Source of the DNA: an uncultured Pseudomonadota bacterium | GTDB lineage: Bacteria > Pseudomonadota > Gammaproteobacteria > Burkholderiales > JALYOK01 | Length of the DNA stretch: 64,000 nucleotides | Assembly: GCA_902826775.1 (NCBI GenBank) | Contig: CADEHE010000015.1 | Span: 41,679-105,678 of the forward strand | Direction of reading: 5' to 3' | Shown: positions 50,225 to 59,168 of the stretch, in pieces | Layout: each line of letters starts with the position of its first letter | Position numbering within the stretch: position 1 is the stretch's first letter | Translations under genes and position numbers: made by a program | Notes under the pieces: model-generated | Told to the model about the DNA's origin: nothing | The model's database searches: none | The model's input: only the letters and a program-made list of their open reading frames with translations

Positions 50225-51016
50225 TCAAACCACCGGCGCCATCCCCCCATCCACATTGATCGCCGCGCCGTTGATGTAGCCGCCCGCATCCGAGGCAAGA
50301 AAGCAAACCAATCCGGCGAACTCTTCCGGCTCGCCCATGCGGCCGATGGGGATTTTTGCTTCAACGGCATGCTGCGTCATGAAATCCGCGATCGGCATGC
50401 TGGATCCGGAAGCTTTGTAGCGGCGCACGATTTGATCGCTCTTAATGCGCCCGATCAGCAACGCATTGGCCAACACGTTATGCGGACCGCCTTCGTGCGC
50501 GAGCACCTTGGTCAGCGCGAGTTGGGCGGCGCGCGTGACGGAAGTCGGCGCCGAACCGGCGACGGGAGCTTTGGCGTAAGTGTTGAGCACGTTAATCACA
50601 CGGCCCCAGCGCTGCGCCAGCATGCCGGGCCATGCCAGGCGCGTCAGGCGCACCGTGGCCATCAGCTTGAGTTGGATGTCGGCGTCCCACGCAGCATCGC
50701 TGAGATCGCCGAAGCTGCCTGCGGCATGGTGTCCCGCATTGTTGACGAGCACGTCGATACGGCCGAACTCGCGCATGACGTTCGCGTGCGCGGCAGCCAA
50801 CTGCTCGGCGGCGCAGACATCGGCTTGCACGGCGAGCACTTTTGCTTTGGGTGCGTGCGCGGTGAGCTGAGCACGCGCGTCGTTGAGCGTGCCGGCATCG
50901 CGCGCGACGATGGCGACGTTTGCTCCGCTCGCAGCCATTTCTTTTGCCGCAGCCAAGCCCAAACCCTTGCTGCCGCCGGTGATCATCGCGTTGCGTCCGG
51001 AAAGATCGATGTTCAT
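50225..51016 (-). CDS. SDR-family oxidoreductase
   Basis: 263 aa. Cofactor motif TGGSKGLGLAAA; NNAGHHAA; SxxxY: catalytic Tyr position is replaced by a TSVTRAAQLALTKVL stretch, so the usual Y-x-x-x-K is not seen at its place. Ends GGYINGAAINVDGG as in FabG-like SDRs. Start ATG 51016. The missing canonical Tyr makes the activity doubtful. It converges with the desaturase gene. Confidence 0.8.
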   Translation of the reverse strand: MNIDLSGRNAMITGGSKGLGLAAAKEMAASGANVAIVARDAGTLNDARAQLTAHAPKAKVLAVQADVCAAEQLAAAHANVMREFGRIDVLVNNAGHHAAGSFGDLSDAAWDADIQLKLMATVRLTRLAWPGMLAQRWGRVINVLNTYAKAPVAGSAPTSVTRAAQLALTKVLAHEGGPHNVLANALLIGRIKSDQIVRRYKASGSSMPIADFMTQHAVEAKIPIGRMGEPEEFAGLVCFLASDAGGYINGAAINVDGGMAPVV

Positions 51017-51143
51017 AAACGCCTCATAACTTCGTTGATCAAGAAACCGTAGGTAGGCGCGCCAGCAATATACTGCTAATAGCTATGCTTTGTATCTACC
51101 ATCCAACCTGAGTCTTGGCCAGATACCCAGACCAATATAGAAG

Positions 51144-52322
51144 CTACAAGCGCTCATAAATAGTCACGTTGGCCATACCGCCGCCTTCGCACATCGTCTG
51201 CAAACCATAGCGTTTATTCCGCTGCTTCAGCGCGTGAACCAAGGTCGTGCCGAGCTTGGTGCCGGATGCGCCGAGCGGATGGCCTAGCGCGATGGCGCCG
51301 CCGTGGACGTTAAGTTTGGCGGGATCCGCGCTCATGGCTTTCAGCCACGCCAGCGGCACAGGCGCGAACGCTTCGTTGATTTCGAACAAATCGATGGAGT
51401 CGATCGACATGCCGCACTTCTTTAGCGCCCGTTGCGTTGCCGGCAGCGGTGCTTCAAGCATGATGACAGGATCGTGCCCCAACACCGACATGTGGTGAAT
51501 GCGCGCCAGCGGCGCAACGCCCAGCGCTTTCAACCCGCGCTCGTTCACCACCAGCATGCCGCTGGCGCCGTCGCAAATTTGGCTCGCGGTTGCGGCGGTC
51601 ACTCGCCCGCCTTCGGCGATCAGTTTAACGCCGGCAATGCCTTCAAGCGTGGCATCGAAGCGTATCCCCTCGTCTACTGTGTGCATCTCGCTGTTGGGCT
51701 GGCCGTCGAGCAAGCGCACTTGCAGCGGCAACACTTCCTCTTGGAAAAGCCCCGCTTGCGTGGCTTGCTTCGCCAGCGTGTGGCTACGCAGCGCGTAGGC
51801 GTCGAGCTCTTCTTTGGCTAGATCGTATTTTTTCGCCATCATCTCGGCGCCGGTAAATTGACTGAATTGCACGCCCGGGTAGCGCTGCTGCATCGCCGGG
51901 CTCATGTAACCGCCCAAGCCGTTTTTCTCCGGCAACGCCGAAGAGGTAAACATCGGCACTCGCGTCATGCTTTCCACGCCGCCGGCAATGACCACGTCCA
52001 TACTGCCCGACATGACTGCTTGAGCGGCGAAATGCAATGCTTGCTGTGACGAACCGCATTGACGATCGAGCGCGGTGCCGGGCACCGACTCCGGCAGCCG
52101 CGACGCCAGCACGGCGTTACGCGCGACGTTAGTAGACTGCTGCCCAACTTGACTGACACAACCCAACACAACGTCGTCCACCAGCGCGGGATCGCAATCC
52201 GCGCGGGCCACCAGCGCGTCGATCACCTGCGCGGCGAGATCAACCGGATGCCAACCCGAGAGGCGACCATTGCGGCGTCCTCCCGCGGTTCGGGTGGCGG
52301 CGACGATGTAAGCTTCACTCAT
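51144..52322 (-). CDS. Thiolase (acetyl-CoA C-acyltransferase)
   Basis: 392 aa. Acyl-enzyme Cys C89 in LDRQCGSSQQA, NEAFAPVPLAW, HGGAIALGHPLGASGTK with the catalytic His, and the second Cys in MCEGGGMANV. These are the full thiolase set. It cleaves 3-ketoacyl-CoA in degradation or condenses acetyl-CoA. It is 127 bases after the acyl-CoA dehydrogenase gene on the same strand, suggesting beta-oxidation-type breakdown of an acyl chain. The chain-length range cannot be told. Confidence 0.9.
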   Translation of the reverse strand: MSEAYIVAATRTAGGRRNGRLSGWHPVDLAAQVIDALVARADCDPALVDDVVLGCVSQVGQQSTNVARNAVLASRLPESVPGTALDRQCGSSQQALHFAAQAVMSGSMDVVIAGGVESMTRVPMFTSSALPEKNGLGGYMSPAMQQRYPGVQFSQFTGAEMMAKKYDLAKEELDAYALRSHTLAKQATQAGLFQEEVLPLQVRLLDGQPNSEMHTVDEGIRFDATLEGIAGVKLIAEGGRVTAATASQICDGASGMLVVNERGLKALGVAPLARIHHMSVLGHDPVIMLEAPLPATQRALKKCGMSIDSIDLFEINEAFAPVPLAWLKAMSADPAKLNVHGGAIALGHPLGASGTKLGTTLVHALKQRNKRYGLQTMCEGGGMANVTIYERL

Positions 52323-52449
52323 ATCGATATCCTCAATTGAACGATTCTATTGCGCAAGCCCGTGGCAAGATCAGTCGAGCGCCGGGCGGACCCCTCTTCA
52401 CTACAGAACTGCAAATCCTCAGCGGCCGGCCATCACGCCACGCCATTGC

Positions 52450-53598
52450 TTAGAGTGCGCGCGAAATCACTTCCTTCATGATCTCGCTGGTGCCGCCGTA
52501 GATACGCTGAACGCGCGCATCGGCGTACATGCGCGCGATCAAATATTCGTTCATGTAGCCGTAGCCGCCGTGCAGTTGCACGCATTCGTCGATCACCCGG
52601 CCTTGCTGCTCCGATACCCACAACTTGAGCATTGAGGCGGTGGCGGTGTCCAGCTTGCCTGCGACCAGATCCATCACGCACTGATCGACGAAGGTGCGCG
52701 CCACCTTGATCGTGGTTGCGATCTCGGCCAGCTTGAATTTCGTATTCTGAAATTCAGCGACGGGCTGCCCAAACGCTTGGCGCTGCCGCACATACTCGAG
52801 CGTCGCCTGATAGGCGCCCTCCATGGCCGCCACGCCGATAACGCCGATCATGGCGCGCTCGTACGGTAAGTCCGCCATGAGCTGCTGAAAGCCCTTGCCC
52901 TCGACGCCGCCGAGCAAATTCGCTGCCGGCACCTTGACGTTGTCAAAGAAAAGCTCGGAGGTGTCCTGGGCCTTCAATCCTACTTTATCGAGCACCCGGC
53001 CGACCGCGTAGCCATTCGCGTCTTTAGTTTCCACGATTAGGATGGACGTGCCGCGCGCGCGCTGTGCCGGATCCGTCTTGGCCACGACCAGCACCACCCC
53101 AGCCAGGTAGCCGTTGGTGATGAAAGTCTTGGCGCCATCAATGACATACTCGTCGCCTTGTCGCTGCGCGCGCGTGCGAACGCCTTGCAGGTCAGAGCCG
53201 GTGCCCGGTTCCGTCATGGCGATCGCGCCGACCAACTCGCCACGCGCCATGCGCGGCAGAAAGCGTTGCTTCTGCTCGTCGGTGCCGTGATTGAGAAAGT
53301 AGTGCGCGACGATGCTGTGCACGGAGGGGCTCATCCCGCTCAAACCCCGGCGCGACATGGCCTCGTACAACAACACCTCATGGCGGAAATCACCGCCTCC
53401 CCCGCCGTATTGCTCCGGAATATCCGAACACAAAATGCCCAGCTCCCCGGCGCGGCGCCACAGCTCTTGGCCCACGTGTCCGCGTTTGCGTGCGGCTTCA
53501 TCCTGCGGCAGCATTTCCGTTTCGACGAATCGCTCTACGGTGTCGCGATAAAGCGCAAACTCTGGATTCATCCAGCCGGGGCTAAAGTCGATGGGCAT
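52450..53598 (-). CDS. Acyl-CoA dehydrogenase
   Basis: 382 aa from ATG 53598; TTG 53634 is in frame but less likely. Flavin motifs AMTEPGTGSDL and ITNGYLAGV; QLHGGYGYMNEYLIARMYADARV; end RIYGGTSEIMKEVI. The usual catalytic Glu of the Y-E-G-T motif is Gly (IYGGT); the base is probably the Glu in GVAAMEGAYQ, as in the long-chain and isovaleryl-CoA groups. Oxidises acyl-CoA to enoyl-CoA, passing electrons to ETF. Sits upstream of the thiolase. Confidence 0.9.
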   Translation of the reverse strand: MPIDFSPGWMNPEFALYRDTVERFVETEMLPQDEAARKRGHVGQELWRRAGELGILCSDIPEQYGGGGGDFRHEVLLYEAMSRRGLSGMSPSVHSIVAHYFLNHGTDEQKQRFLPRMARGELVGAIAMTEPGTGSDLQGVRTRAQRQGDEYVIDGAKTFITNGYLAGVVLVVAKTDPAQRARGTSILIVETKDANGYAVGRVLDKVGLKAQDTSELFFDNVKVPAANLLGGVEGKGFQQLMADLPYERAMIGVIGVAAMEGAYQATLEYVRQRQAFGQPVAEFQNTKFKLAEIATTIKVARTFVDQCVMDLVAGKLDTATASMLKLWVSEQQGRVIDECVQLHGGYGYMNEYLIARMYADARVQRIYGGTSEIMKEVISRAL

Positions 53599-53747
53599 GC
53601 TGCGCTGAACCGAGGAGACGATATGTTTGGTCAAAGCGTATCATGAATAGCATTTCCAAAGGCTCAGGTCCGGAGCGGGTAAAGTAGGATGCAGCAGCCA
53701 CAGGGCGGCGTAGCCGCTTTCCACCAAACCGCGCCGGTTCACTCGAA

Positions 53748-54647
53748 TTGAACTCTCGCTACCGCGGCCGTTTCGCGCCCACGCCCAGCGGCCCGCTACA
53801 TTTCGGCTCGCTCGTGGCGGCTGTGGGCAGCTACGTCGATGCGCGTGCGAACCAGGGCGCATGGCTGCTGCGCATCGAAGACCTTGATACCCCGCGCAAT
53901 GTTGCCGGCGCACTCGACACGATATTGCGCCAGCTTGAGGCATGCGCGCTCTTATGGGACGAACAGATCGTGTACCAGAGCCGGCGCGTCAGCTTGTACC
54001 AAGCGGCGCTGGAACAACTGCGCGCTAGCGGTCAGGTGTTTGCCTGCGCCTGCTCGCGCAAAGAGATTGCTGATTCGTCGGTGCTCGGCATTGAAGGGCC
54101 GATCTATCCCGGCACCTGCCGCGCGGGCGTGACAGCCGGCCGCAGCGCGCGGACTTGGCGCATGCGTGTGAGCGCACAATCGATCCGCGCCGTCGATCTG
54201 CTCCAGGGTGAACACCTGCAAAACCTGGAGGTGGAGGTCGGCGATTTTGTGGTGCAGCGCGCCGACGGCATTTTTGCCTATCAACTCACCGTCGTCGTGG
54301 ACGATGCCGCGCAAGGCATAACGCGTGTGGTGCGTGGCGCCGATTTGCTGTACTCGACCGCGCGGCAGATGTGGCTGCAGCGCGCATTGCGATTGGTCAC
54401 GCCAGAGTACCTGCATCTGCCGGTCGCGTTAGGGGATCGCGGCACCAAGCTCAGCAAACAGACCTTCGCGCCAGCGATCGATGCGACGCACGCATCCGCA
54501 GCGGTTGGCAAAGCACTGCGCTTTCTCGGGCATGCGCCCCCGGATGCGCTCAACGGCGCGGCCCCGCGCGACTTGCTGGCGTGGGCGGTAGAGCATTGGA
54601 ACCTTGCGCGCGTGCCGGCCGCGCGCGCTGTGCCCGTCGCTGAATAG
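53748..54647 (+). CDS. gluQ: Glutamyl-Q tRNA(Asp) synthetase
   Basis: 299 aa from TTG 53748. It is a truncated class I glutamyl-tRNA synthetase catalytic core without anticodon domain: FAPTPSGPLHFGSLVAA (HIGH-type), LRIEDLDTPR, the zinc ligands CACSRKEI ... YPGTCR, and KLSKQT (KMSKS-type). GluQ attaches glutamate to queuosine at the wobble base of tRNA-Asp. Divergent from the acyl-CoA dehydrogenase and close to the methyltransferase gene. Confidence 0.93.
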   Translation: MNSRYRGRFAPTPSGPLHFGSLVAAVGSYVDARANQGAWLLRIEDLDTPRNVAGALDTILRQLEACALLWDEQIVYQSRRVSLYQAALEQLRASGQVFACACSRKEIADSSVLGIEGPIYPGTCRAGVTAGRSARTWRMRVSAQSIRAVDLLQGEHLQNLEVEVGDFVVQRADGIFAYQLTVVVDDAAQGITRVVRGADLLYSTARQMWLQRALRLVTPEYLHLPVALGDRGTKLSKQTFAPAIDATHASAAVGKALRFLGHAPPDALNGAAPRDLLAWAVEHWNLARVPAARAVPVAE

Positions 54648-54720
54648 CTGCCGCCAGCGGGCTAATCGATGCATCCGGTTTGGTGCTATCATGCGCGCCT
54701 CTCCGCGAGTCCCCGCCCGC

Positions 54721-55383
54721 ATGAGCAACAAAACCTTGCCGTTAACCGATGCGCTGCATCGCTATTTGCTCGACGTGTCGCTGCGCGAATCCGACACGCT
54801 ACGGCGGCTGCGTGAGGAGACGGCGCAAGTGCGCTTGGCGATCATGCAGATCACGCCCGAACAAGGGCAGTTCATGCAGCTTTTAGTGCATCTCACCAGC
54901 GCCAAGCGCTGTCTGGAAATCGGCACCTACACCGGCTACAGCGCCCTATGCGTGGCGCAGTCGCTCGGCGACGATGGCCGCCTGATCTGCTGCGATATCA
55001 ACGAAGAATGGACCGCCATCGCGCGGCGCTACTGGGCCGAGGCCGGCGTGGCGCACAAGATCGATCTTCGGCTCGCGCCCGCGCTGGAAACACTCAATGC
55101 GCTGCGCGCCCAGGGCGCCGCAGCGTCGTTCGATTTCGTTTTCGTCGACGCTGACAAGGCGAACTACGACAATTACTACGAGCACGCGTTAGCGCTACTG
55201 CGCGCGGGCGGACTGATGGCAATTGATAACACGCTCTGGTTCGGTCATCCCGCAGACCCGGCCGACATGAGTCCGGACACCGTGGCGATTCGCGCACTGA
55301 ACAGTAAGATCAAGCAAGATGCGCGCGTGCGGATCAGCATGCTGCCGATCGGTGATGGTCTGACGCTGGCGCAGAAGATCTGA
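54721..55383 (+). CDS. Class I SAM-dependent O-methyltransferase
   Basis: 220 aa from ATG 54721 (ATG 54691 also in frame). Caffeoyl-CoA/catechol O-methyltransferase group: SAM motif CLEIGTYTGYSAL, acidic residue in LICCDINEEW, metal and SAM contact FVDADKANYDNYYE, then DNTLWFGH. A divalent-metal-dependent methyltransferase for catechol-like substrates. It starts 73 bases after gluQ; substrate unknown. Confidence 0.88.
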   Translation: MSNKTLPLTDALHRYLLDVSLRESDTLRRLREETAQVRLAIMQITPEQGQFMQLLVHLTSAKRCLEIGTYTGYSALCVAQSLGDDGRLICCDINEEWTAIARRYWAEAGVAHKIDLRLAPALETLNALRAQGAAASFDFVFVDADKANYDNYYEHALALLRAGGLMAIDNTLWFGHPADPADMSPDTVAIRALNSKIKQDARVRISMLPIGDGLTLAQKI

Positions 55384-55492
55384 CGGCGCAATTGGCGATT
55401 CTGGATTCCGCGCCAGGCGCTTCCAATGCCAAGGTCCTGAGCCGATGCTCCCGACTCCCACACCCTAGATTTTGCATGCAGCCGATCACGCC

Positions 55493-56818
55493 ATGACCCA
55501 CAAAATCGTCATCGTCGGCGGCGGCGCTGGCGGCCTGGAACTCGCAACCAAGTTGGGTGACAAACTCGGCAAGCGCGGTCAAGTTGCAATCACACTAGTC
55601 GATCGCACGCCGACGCATTTGTGGAAGCCGCTGCTGCATCAAGTCGCGGCGGGCACGATGGAACCGGACGAGCAAGAATTGGACTATCTTGCGCAAGCGC
55701 GCTGGCACCATTTCCGCTTCGTGTTGGGCGAACTGATCGGGCTGAATCGCGTCAGCAAGAAAGTGCTGATCGGCCCGACTTACGACGACGACGGCAGCGA
55801 GATCACGCCGATGCGCGAGCTTGCCTACGATAGTTTGGTGATCTGCGTCGGCAGCCAAAGCAACGACTTCAACACGCCCGGCGCGCGCGATTTCGCCATT
55901 TCGCTTGATACGCAAGCCGAAGCGCGGCGCTTCCACCGGCGCCTGATCACTTCGTTCTTGCGCGCTCACGCGCAGAGCCAAAGCGGCCAACCCGCTCGGA
56001 TGGACGTGGTGCTCATCGGAGCCGGCGCGACCGGAGTGGAATTGGCGGCGGAGCTGCATTACTCGACGCGCCAGCTCGCCGCATTCGGCATGGACAATAT
56101 CGTTCCGGACCGGGACATTCGCGTCACCATCGTCGAGGCGGCGCCGCGCATTTTGCCCGCTTTGCCGGAGCGCTTGTCCAACGCCACCCAGCATGAACTG
56201 GAGAAGCTCAATATCCAAGTCTTGACCGGGGAACGCGTGGTGCGCGTGAGCCAGTACGGCATCGACACGCAGAGCGGCAAGCACATACCGTCCGCGCTCA
56301 CGGTGTGGGCGGCCGGCATCAAAGCGCCGGAAGTGCTGAAAGATCTCGATGGGCTTGAGTGCAATCACATCAATCAGCTGATTGTCACCGAAACGCTGCA
56401 GAGCACACGCGACGAGAATGTGTTCGCCTTCGGCGATTGTGCCGCTTGCCCTTGGCCTGGGCACAAAACGCCTGCCGGCGGCATTGCGAACGTGCCGCCG
56501 CGCGCGCAGGCGGCGCATCAACAAGCGAGCTTGCTGGCACAAACGCTCGCCCGCCGCTTGCGCGGCGACGCGGCGTTGCCGTACCGCTACCGCGATTTCG
56601 GCTCGCTCGTTTCGTTGGGCGAGTACACCACCGTGGGCAATCTGATGGGCGCGATCACGCGCGGCAGTATAATGATTGAAGGGCTTTTTGCGCGCTTCAT
56701 GTACATGTCTCTGTACAAGATGCACCAAACCGCGCTGCACGGTTTTGGCAAAGTCGCCTTGTTCACACTCGGCCGCTTGATTCGTCGGCGCACCGAGCCG
56801 CAGATCAAATTGCACTAG
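55493..56818 (+). CDS. ndh: Type II NADH dehydrogenase (NDH-2)
   Basis: 441 aa from ATG 55493. FAD motif IVGGGAGGLELATKLG; THLWKPLLHQVAAG, the quinone-site segment; NADH motif VLIGAGATGVELAAEL; FAFGDCAACP; C-terminal amphipathic helix with IEGLFARFMYMSLYKMH for membrane association, ending in a basic tail (LIRRRTEPQIKLH). It feeds NADH electrons to the quinone pool without proton pumping. The following BPH-like gene starts 28 bases on. Confidence 0.94.
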   Translation: MTHKIVIVGGGAGGLELATKLGDKLGKRGQVAITLVDRTPTHLWKPLLHQVAAGTMEPDEQELDYLAQARWHHFRFVLGELIGLNRVSKKVLIGPTYDDDGSEITPMRELAYDSLVICVGSQSNDFNTPGARDFAISLDTQAEARRFHRRLITSFLRAHAQSQSGQPARMDVVLIGAGATGVELAAELHYSTRQLAAFGMDNIVPDRDIRVTIVEAAPRILPALPERLSNATQHELEKLNIQVLTGERVVRVSQYGIDTQSGKHIPSALTVWAAGIKAPEVLKDLDGLECNHINQLIVTETLQSTRDENVFAFGDCAACPWPGHKTPAGGIANVPPRAQAAHQQASLLAQTLARRLRGDAALPYRYRDFGSLVSLGEYTTVGNLMGAITRGSIMIEGLFARFMYMSLYKMHQTALHGFGKVALFTLGRLIRRRTEPQIKLH

Positions 56819-56846
56819 CTTGCAATCGGCCAGATTAGGAGAACGC

Positions 56847-57416
56847 GTGACCACGATCGTCGTCGTTAAGAAAAATCGCATCGCTGCGATCGCGGCAGAT
56901 TCACTCACGACTTTTGGCAATACGCGTTTGAGCCACGTCTATGACGCCGCGCCGGAGAAGATATTGCAACACGACAACACCTATATCGCGCTGGCGGGCA
57001 GCGCCGCGCATCACTTAGTCATTTCGAGCATGCTGCGCCGGCGCAATGGACTGAACTTTGGCGGCACCGTTGAAATCTATGACACGTTCCGCAAGATGCA
57101 TCCGGTATTGAAGCAGGATCATTTTCTTAATCCGCGCGAACAGGAAGACGACCCGTACGAATCCAGCCAGTTGACGGTTTTGATCGCCAACAAGACCGGC
57201 ATTTACGGCGTTTACTCGATGCGCGAAGTGTTTGAGTACAGCAAGTTCTGGGCGATCGGCTCCGGGCGCGATTTCGCCATGGGCGCGATGTATACGATGT
57301 ACGACAAGCTTGCCAGCGCCGAGGACATCGCGCGTCTAGGCGTGCAAGCCGGTTGCGAGTTTGACACCGATTCCGCGCTGCCGATCAACGTCTACACTGT
57401 GCCGCTCGACAAGTAA
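56847..57416 (+). CDS. Proteasome-like Ntn hydrolase (BPH/HslV-like)
   Basis: 189 aa from GTG 56847, six bases after AGGAGA. After Met removal the protein begins TTIVVVKK, as HslV does. T1 would be the nucleophile; D17 in IAADS and K37 in APEKI correspond to the Asp17 and Lys33 of proteasome beta subunits, and IGSGRDFAMGA to the SGxxxA motif. It differs from HslV in the middle (IYDTFRKMHPVLKQD) and there is no hslU next to it. This fits the betaproteobacterial proteasome homologue (BPH) group. Its 3' end abuts hslR. The ATPase or substrate partner is unknown. Confidence 0.82.
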   Translation: MTTIVVVKKNRIAAIAADSLTTFGNTRLSHVYDAAPEKILQHDNTYIALAGSAAHHLVISSMLRRRNGLNFGGTVEIYDTFRKMHPVLKQDHFLNPREQEDDPYESSQLTVLIANKTGIYGVYSMREVFEYSKFWAIGSGRDFAMGAMYTMYDKLASAEDIARLGVQAGCEFDTDSALPINVYTVPLDK

Positions 57417-57417
57417 A

Positions 57418-57825
57418 CTGGACCGCGTTCGCATCGATAAGTGGCTGTGGGCCGCGCGCTTTTTCAAGACGCGCAGTCTAGCCGCGCAAGCTGTGGAGGG
57501 CGGCAAGATCACGCTCAATGCGCTGCGGCCGAAGCCATCAAAGGAGATCAAGACCGGCGATGCGCTGCAGATCCGCATTGGCGCCTTCGAGCATCGTGTC
57601 ACGGTACTCGCGCTGAGCGAGAAACGCGGGCCAGCCGCCGAAGCGGCAAAACTGTATGTGGAAGATGAAGCAAGCAAATCAGTGCGCCAGGCGTTGGCAG
57701 CACAGTTGCGAGCGAGCGCCGCAGTGAATCCTTTTCTGAAAGGAAGGCCCACTAAGAAAGCGCGGCGCGATCTGCAGCGCTTGCAACAACGCGACACCGG
57801 CGAACCAGGGACGGAGCAAGAATGA
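57418..57825 (+). CDS. hslR: S4-domain heat-shock protein Hsp15
   Basis: About 135 aa. S4 RNA-binding fold: RIDKWLWAARFFKTRSLAAQAVEGGKI in full family agreement (shown here in part), then basic tail KGRPTKKARRDLQRL. Hsp15 binds 50S subunits carrying stalled peptidyl-tRNA. The start is uncertain: the codon before RIDKWLW that is next to the preceding stop is CTG (57418, MDRVRIDKW), and the only other in-frame start is TTG 57361 inside the BPH-like gene. Translation is probably coupled to the upstream gene. Confidence 0.88.
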   Translation: MDRVRIDKWLWAARFFKTRSLAAQAVEGGKITLNALRPKPSKEIKTGDALQIRIGAFEHRVTVLALSEKRGPAAEAAKLYVEDEASKSVRQALAAQLRASAAVNPFLKGRPTKKARRDLQRLQQRDTGEPGTEQE

Positions 57826-57990
57826 CCCAAAGCGTTGACACCAGCAAACGCCTCATGCAACATAACTCGCTGTCATGAGGTCACGCTTCGCAGCGCCGGC
57901 TTAGCGTGCCGTACTCCACGAGCGATAGAACGAGAACAAATGCTCGCTCAGTAAACATGGAAATTAACGCTCATCGTGTAGGAGACCTCT

Positions 57991-58464
57991 TTGCGCAATC
58001 TACTAGTTAAGGCCATCACCTTCATTTATATCAACGGCCTTTATATACTATTGCCCGTACTTCCATTACTGGCAAGCCTGCTCTTCTTAAAGAAGAAATA
58101 CATTCATGAGTATGTCGCCACCGTCAAGAAATTCATCATTCACCTGGAAGCGCTGCGCGAAGGCTCGGTGAGCTATTACTTCTCGAATTTGTTCAATGTA
58201 GTTACTGAAGCGCCGGTGGAAATTGCCGGATCTTGCGTCCGCTGCGGCGAGTGCTGCATGAACAAGCGCTGCGTATTTTTGGAACAAGTCGGCGAAAAAG
58301 AGTATCAATGCGGTGTGTATCACTCGCCGCTGCGCAAGTTTTCCAATTGCGGCGCGTATCCCGTCAGCCAGCGCGACATCGATCGCTACGCTTGCCCGAG
58401 CTACTACGTCATCAAGCAGATTCCGATCAAGGTCGTTTTCGAACCGAACGTCTCGCGCTCGTGA
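57991..58464 (+). CDS. YkgJ-type CxxCxxCC metal-binding protein
   Basis: 157 aa from TTG 57991, after AGGAGACC. One N-terminal membrane segment (FIYINGLYILLPVLPLLASLLFL). The cysteine block CVRCGECCMNKRC, with later CGVY, NCGAYP and YACPS, is the CxxCxxCC pattern of the YkgJ group (zinc or iron-sulfur binding). Function is not known. Its last bases overlap the next start (GTGA), so the two are co-translated. Confidence 0.75.
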   Translation: MRNLLVKAITFIYINGLYILLPVLPLLASLLFLKKKYIHEYVATVKKFIIHLEALREGSVSYYFSNLFNVVTEAPVEIAGSCVRCGECCMNKRCVFLEQVGEKEYQCGVYHSPLRKFSNCGAYPVSQRDIDRYACPSYYVIKQIPIKVVFEPNVSRS

Positions 58465-59114
58465 ACGCCGCTGCGTGGCTCAAGCTTTCCACCGCAGGAA
58501 TCAGCGACGCGCTCGATCGCCTTGGCCTCTCGGGACAAGCCCTGGGCATTGCGCCGCTCAACCATGCTTTCCGCTGCGCCGGCCAAGCCTTCACGGTGCG
58601 CATGGCGCCGGCGGCGGGCGTTAAAGGCAGCGTCGGCGACTACATTGACGATGTCGCCCGCGACAGCATTATCGTCATCGATAACGGCGCGCGGCTCGAT
58701 TGCACGGTTTGGGGCGACATTCTTACCACTGTCGCGCACCGGCGGGCAATTGCGGGAACGGTGATCAACGGCGTGTGCCGTGATGTCGCGCGCAGCTTCG
58801 AACTGAACTATCCGCTATTCACGCGCGGCGCTTACATGCGCACCGGCAAGGATCGCGTGCAGGTCGAAGCGTACAACGCGCCCGTATCGCTGGGCAGCGT
58901 GCGCGTCGAACCAGGGGACTGGCTCATTGGCGATGCCGATGGCGTGGTAGTGGTGACGCAGTCGCGCGCGGAAGAGGTCTTGCGCCTCGCGCAAGTGATC
59001 GAGGGTGTGGAGGAACAAATTCGCAGCGCAATAGAATCCGGCATGCGTCTGGACGAGGCGCGCAAGCGCTACGGCTATCACACCTTGCAGCGCCGTCAAA
59101 CTATCGAGCCTTGA
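58461..59114 (+). CDS. RraA/HMG aldolase family protein
   Basis: 217 aa from GTG 58461, overlapping the preceding stop by four bases. Family marks: STAGISDALDRLG, the G-D-x-x-D-D region (VGDYIDDVARDSIIVID), GTVINGVCRDVARS with the catalytic Arg-Asp pair, and VEPGDWLIGDADGVVVV. The family includes RNase E regulator RraA and 4-hydroxy-4-methyl-2-oxoglutarate aldolase; length and motifs do not decide between them. Confidence 0.85.
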   Translation: MNAAAWLKLSTAGISDALDRLGLSGQALGIAPLNHAFRCAGQAFTVRMAPAAGVKGSVGDYIDDVARDSIIVIDNGARLDCTVWGDILTTVAHRRAIAGTVINGVCRDVARSFELNYPLFTRGAYMRTGKDRVQVEAYNAPVSLGSVRVEPGDWLIGDADGVVVVTQSRAEEVLRLAQVIEGVEEQIRSAIESGMRLDEARKRYGYHTLQRRQTIEP

Positions 59115-59168
59115 AATTCTGAGCGGCGGACTCAAGTTCCAGCCGTCAAAGTCGCAGCAGAGCGAGCG

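Noticed and set aside
55595..56920. 441-aa minus-strand frame
   Set aside because: It is the antisense of ndh, with Arg-rich, domain-free composition typical of shadows.
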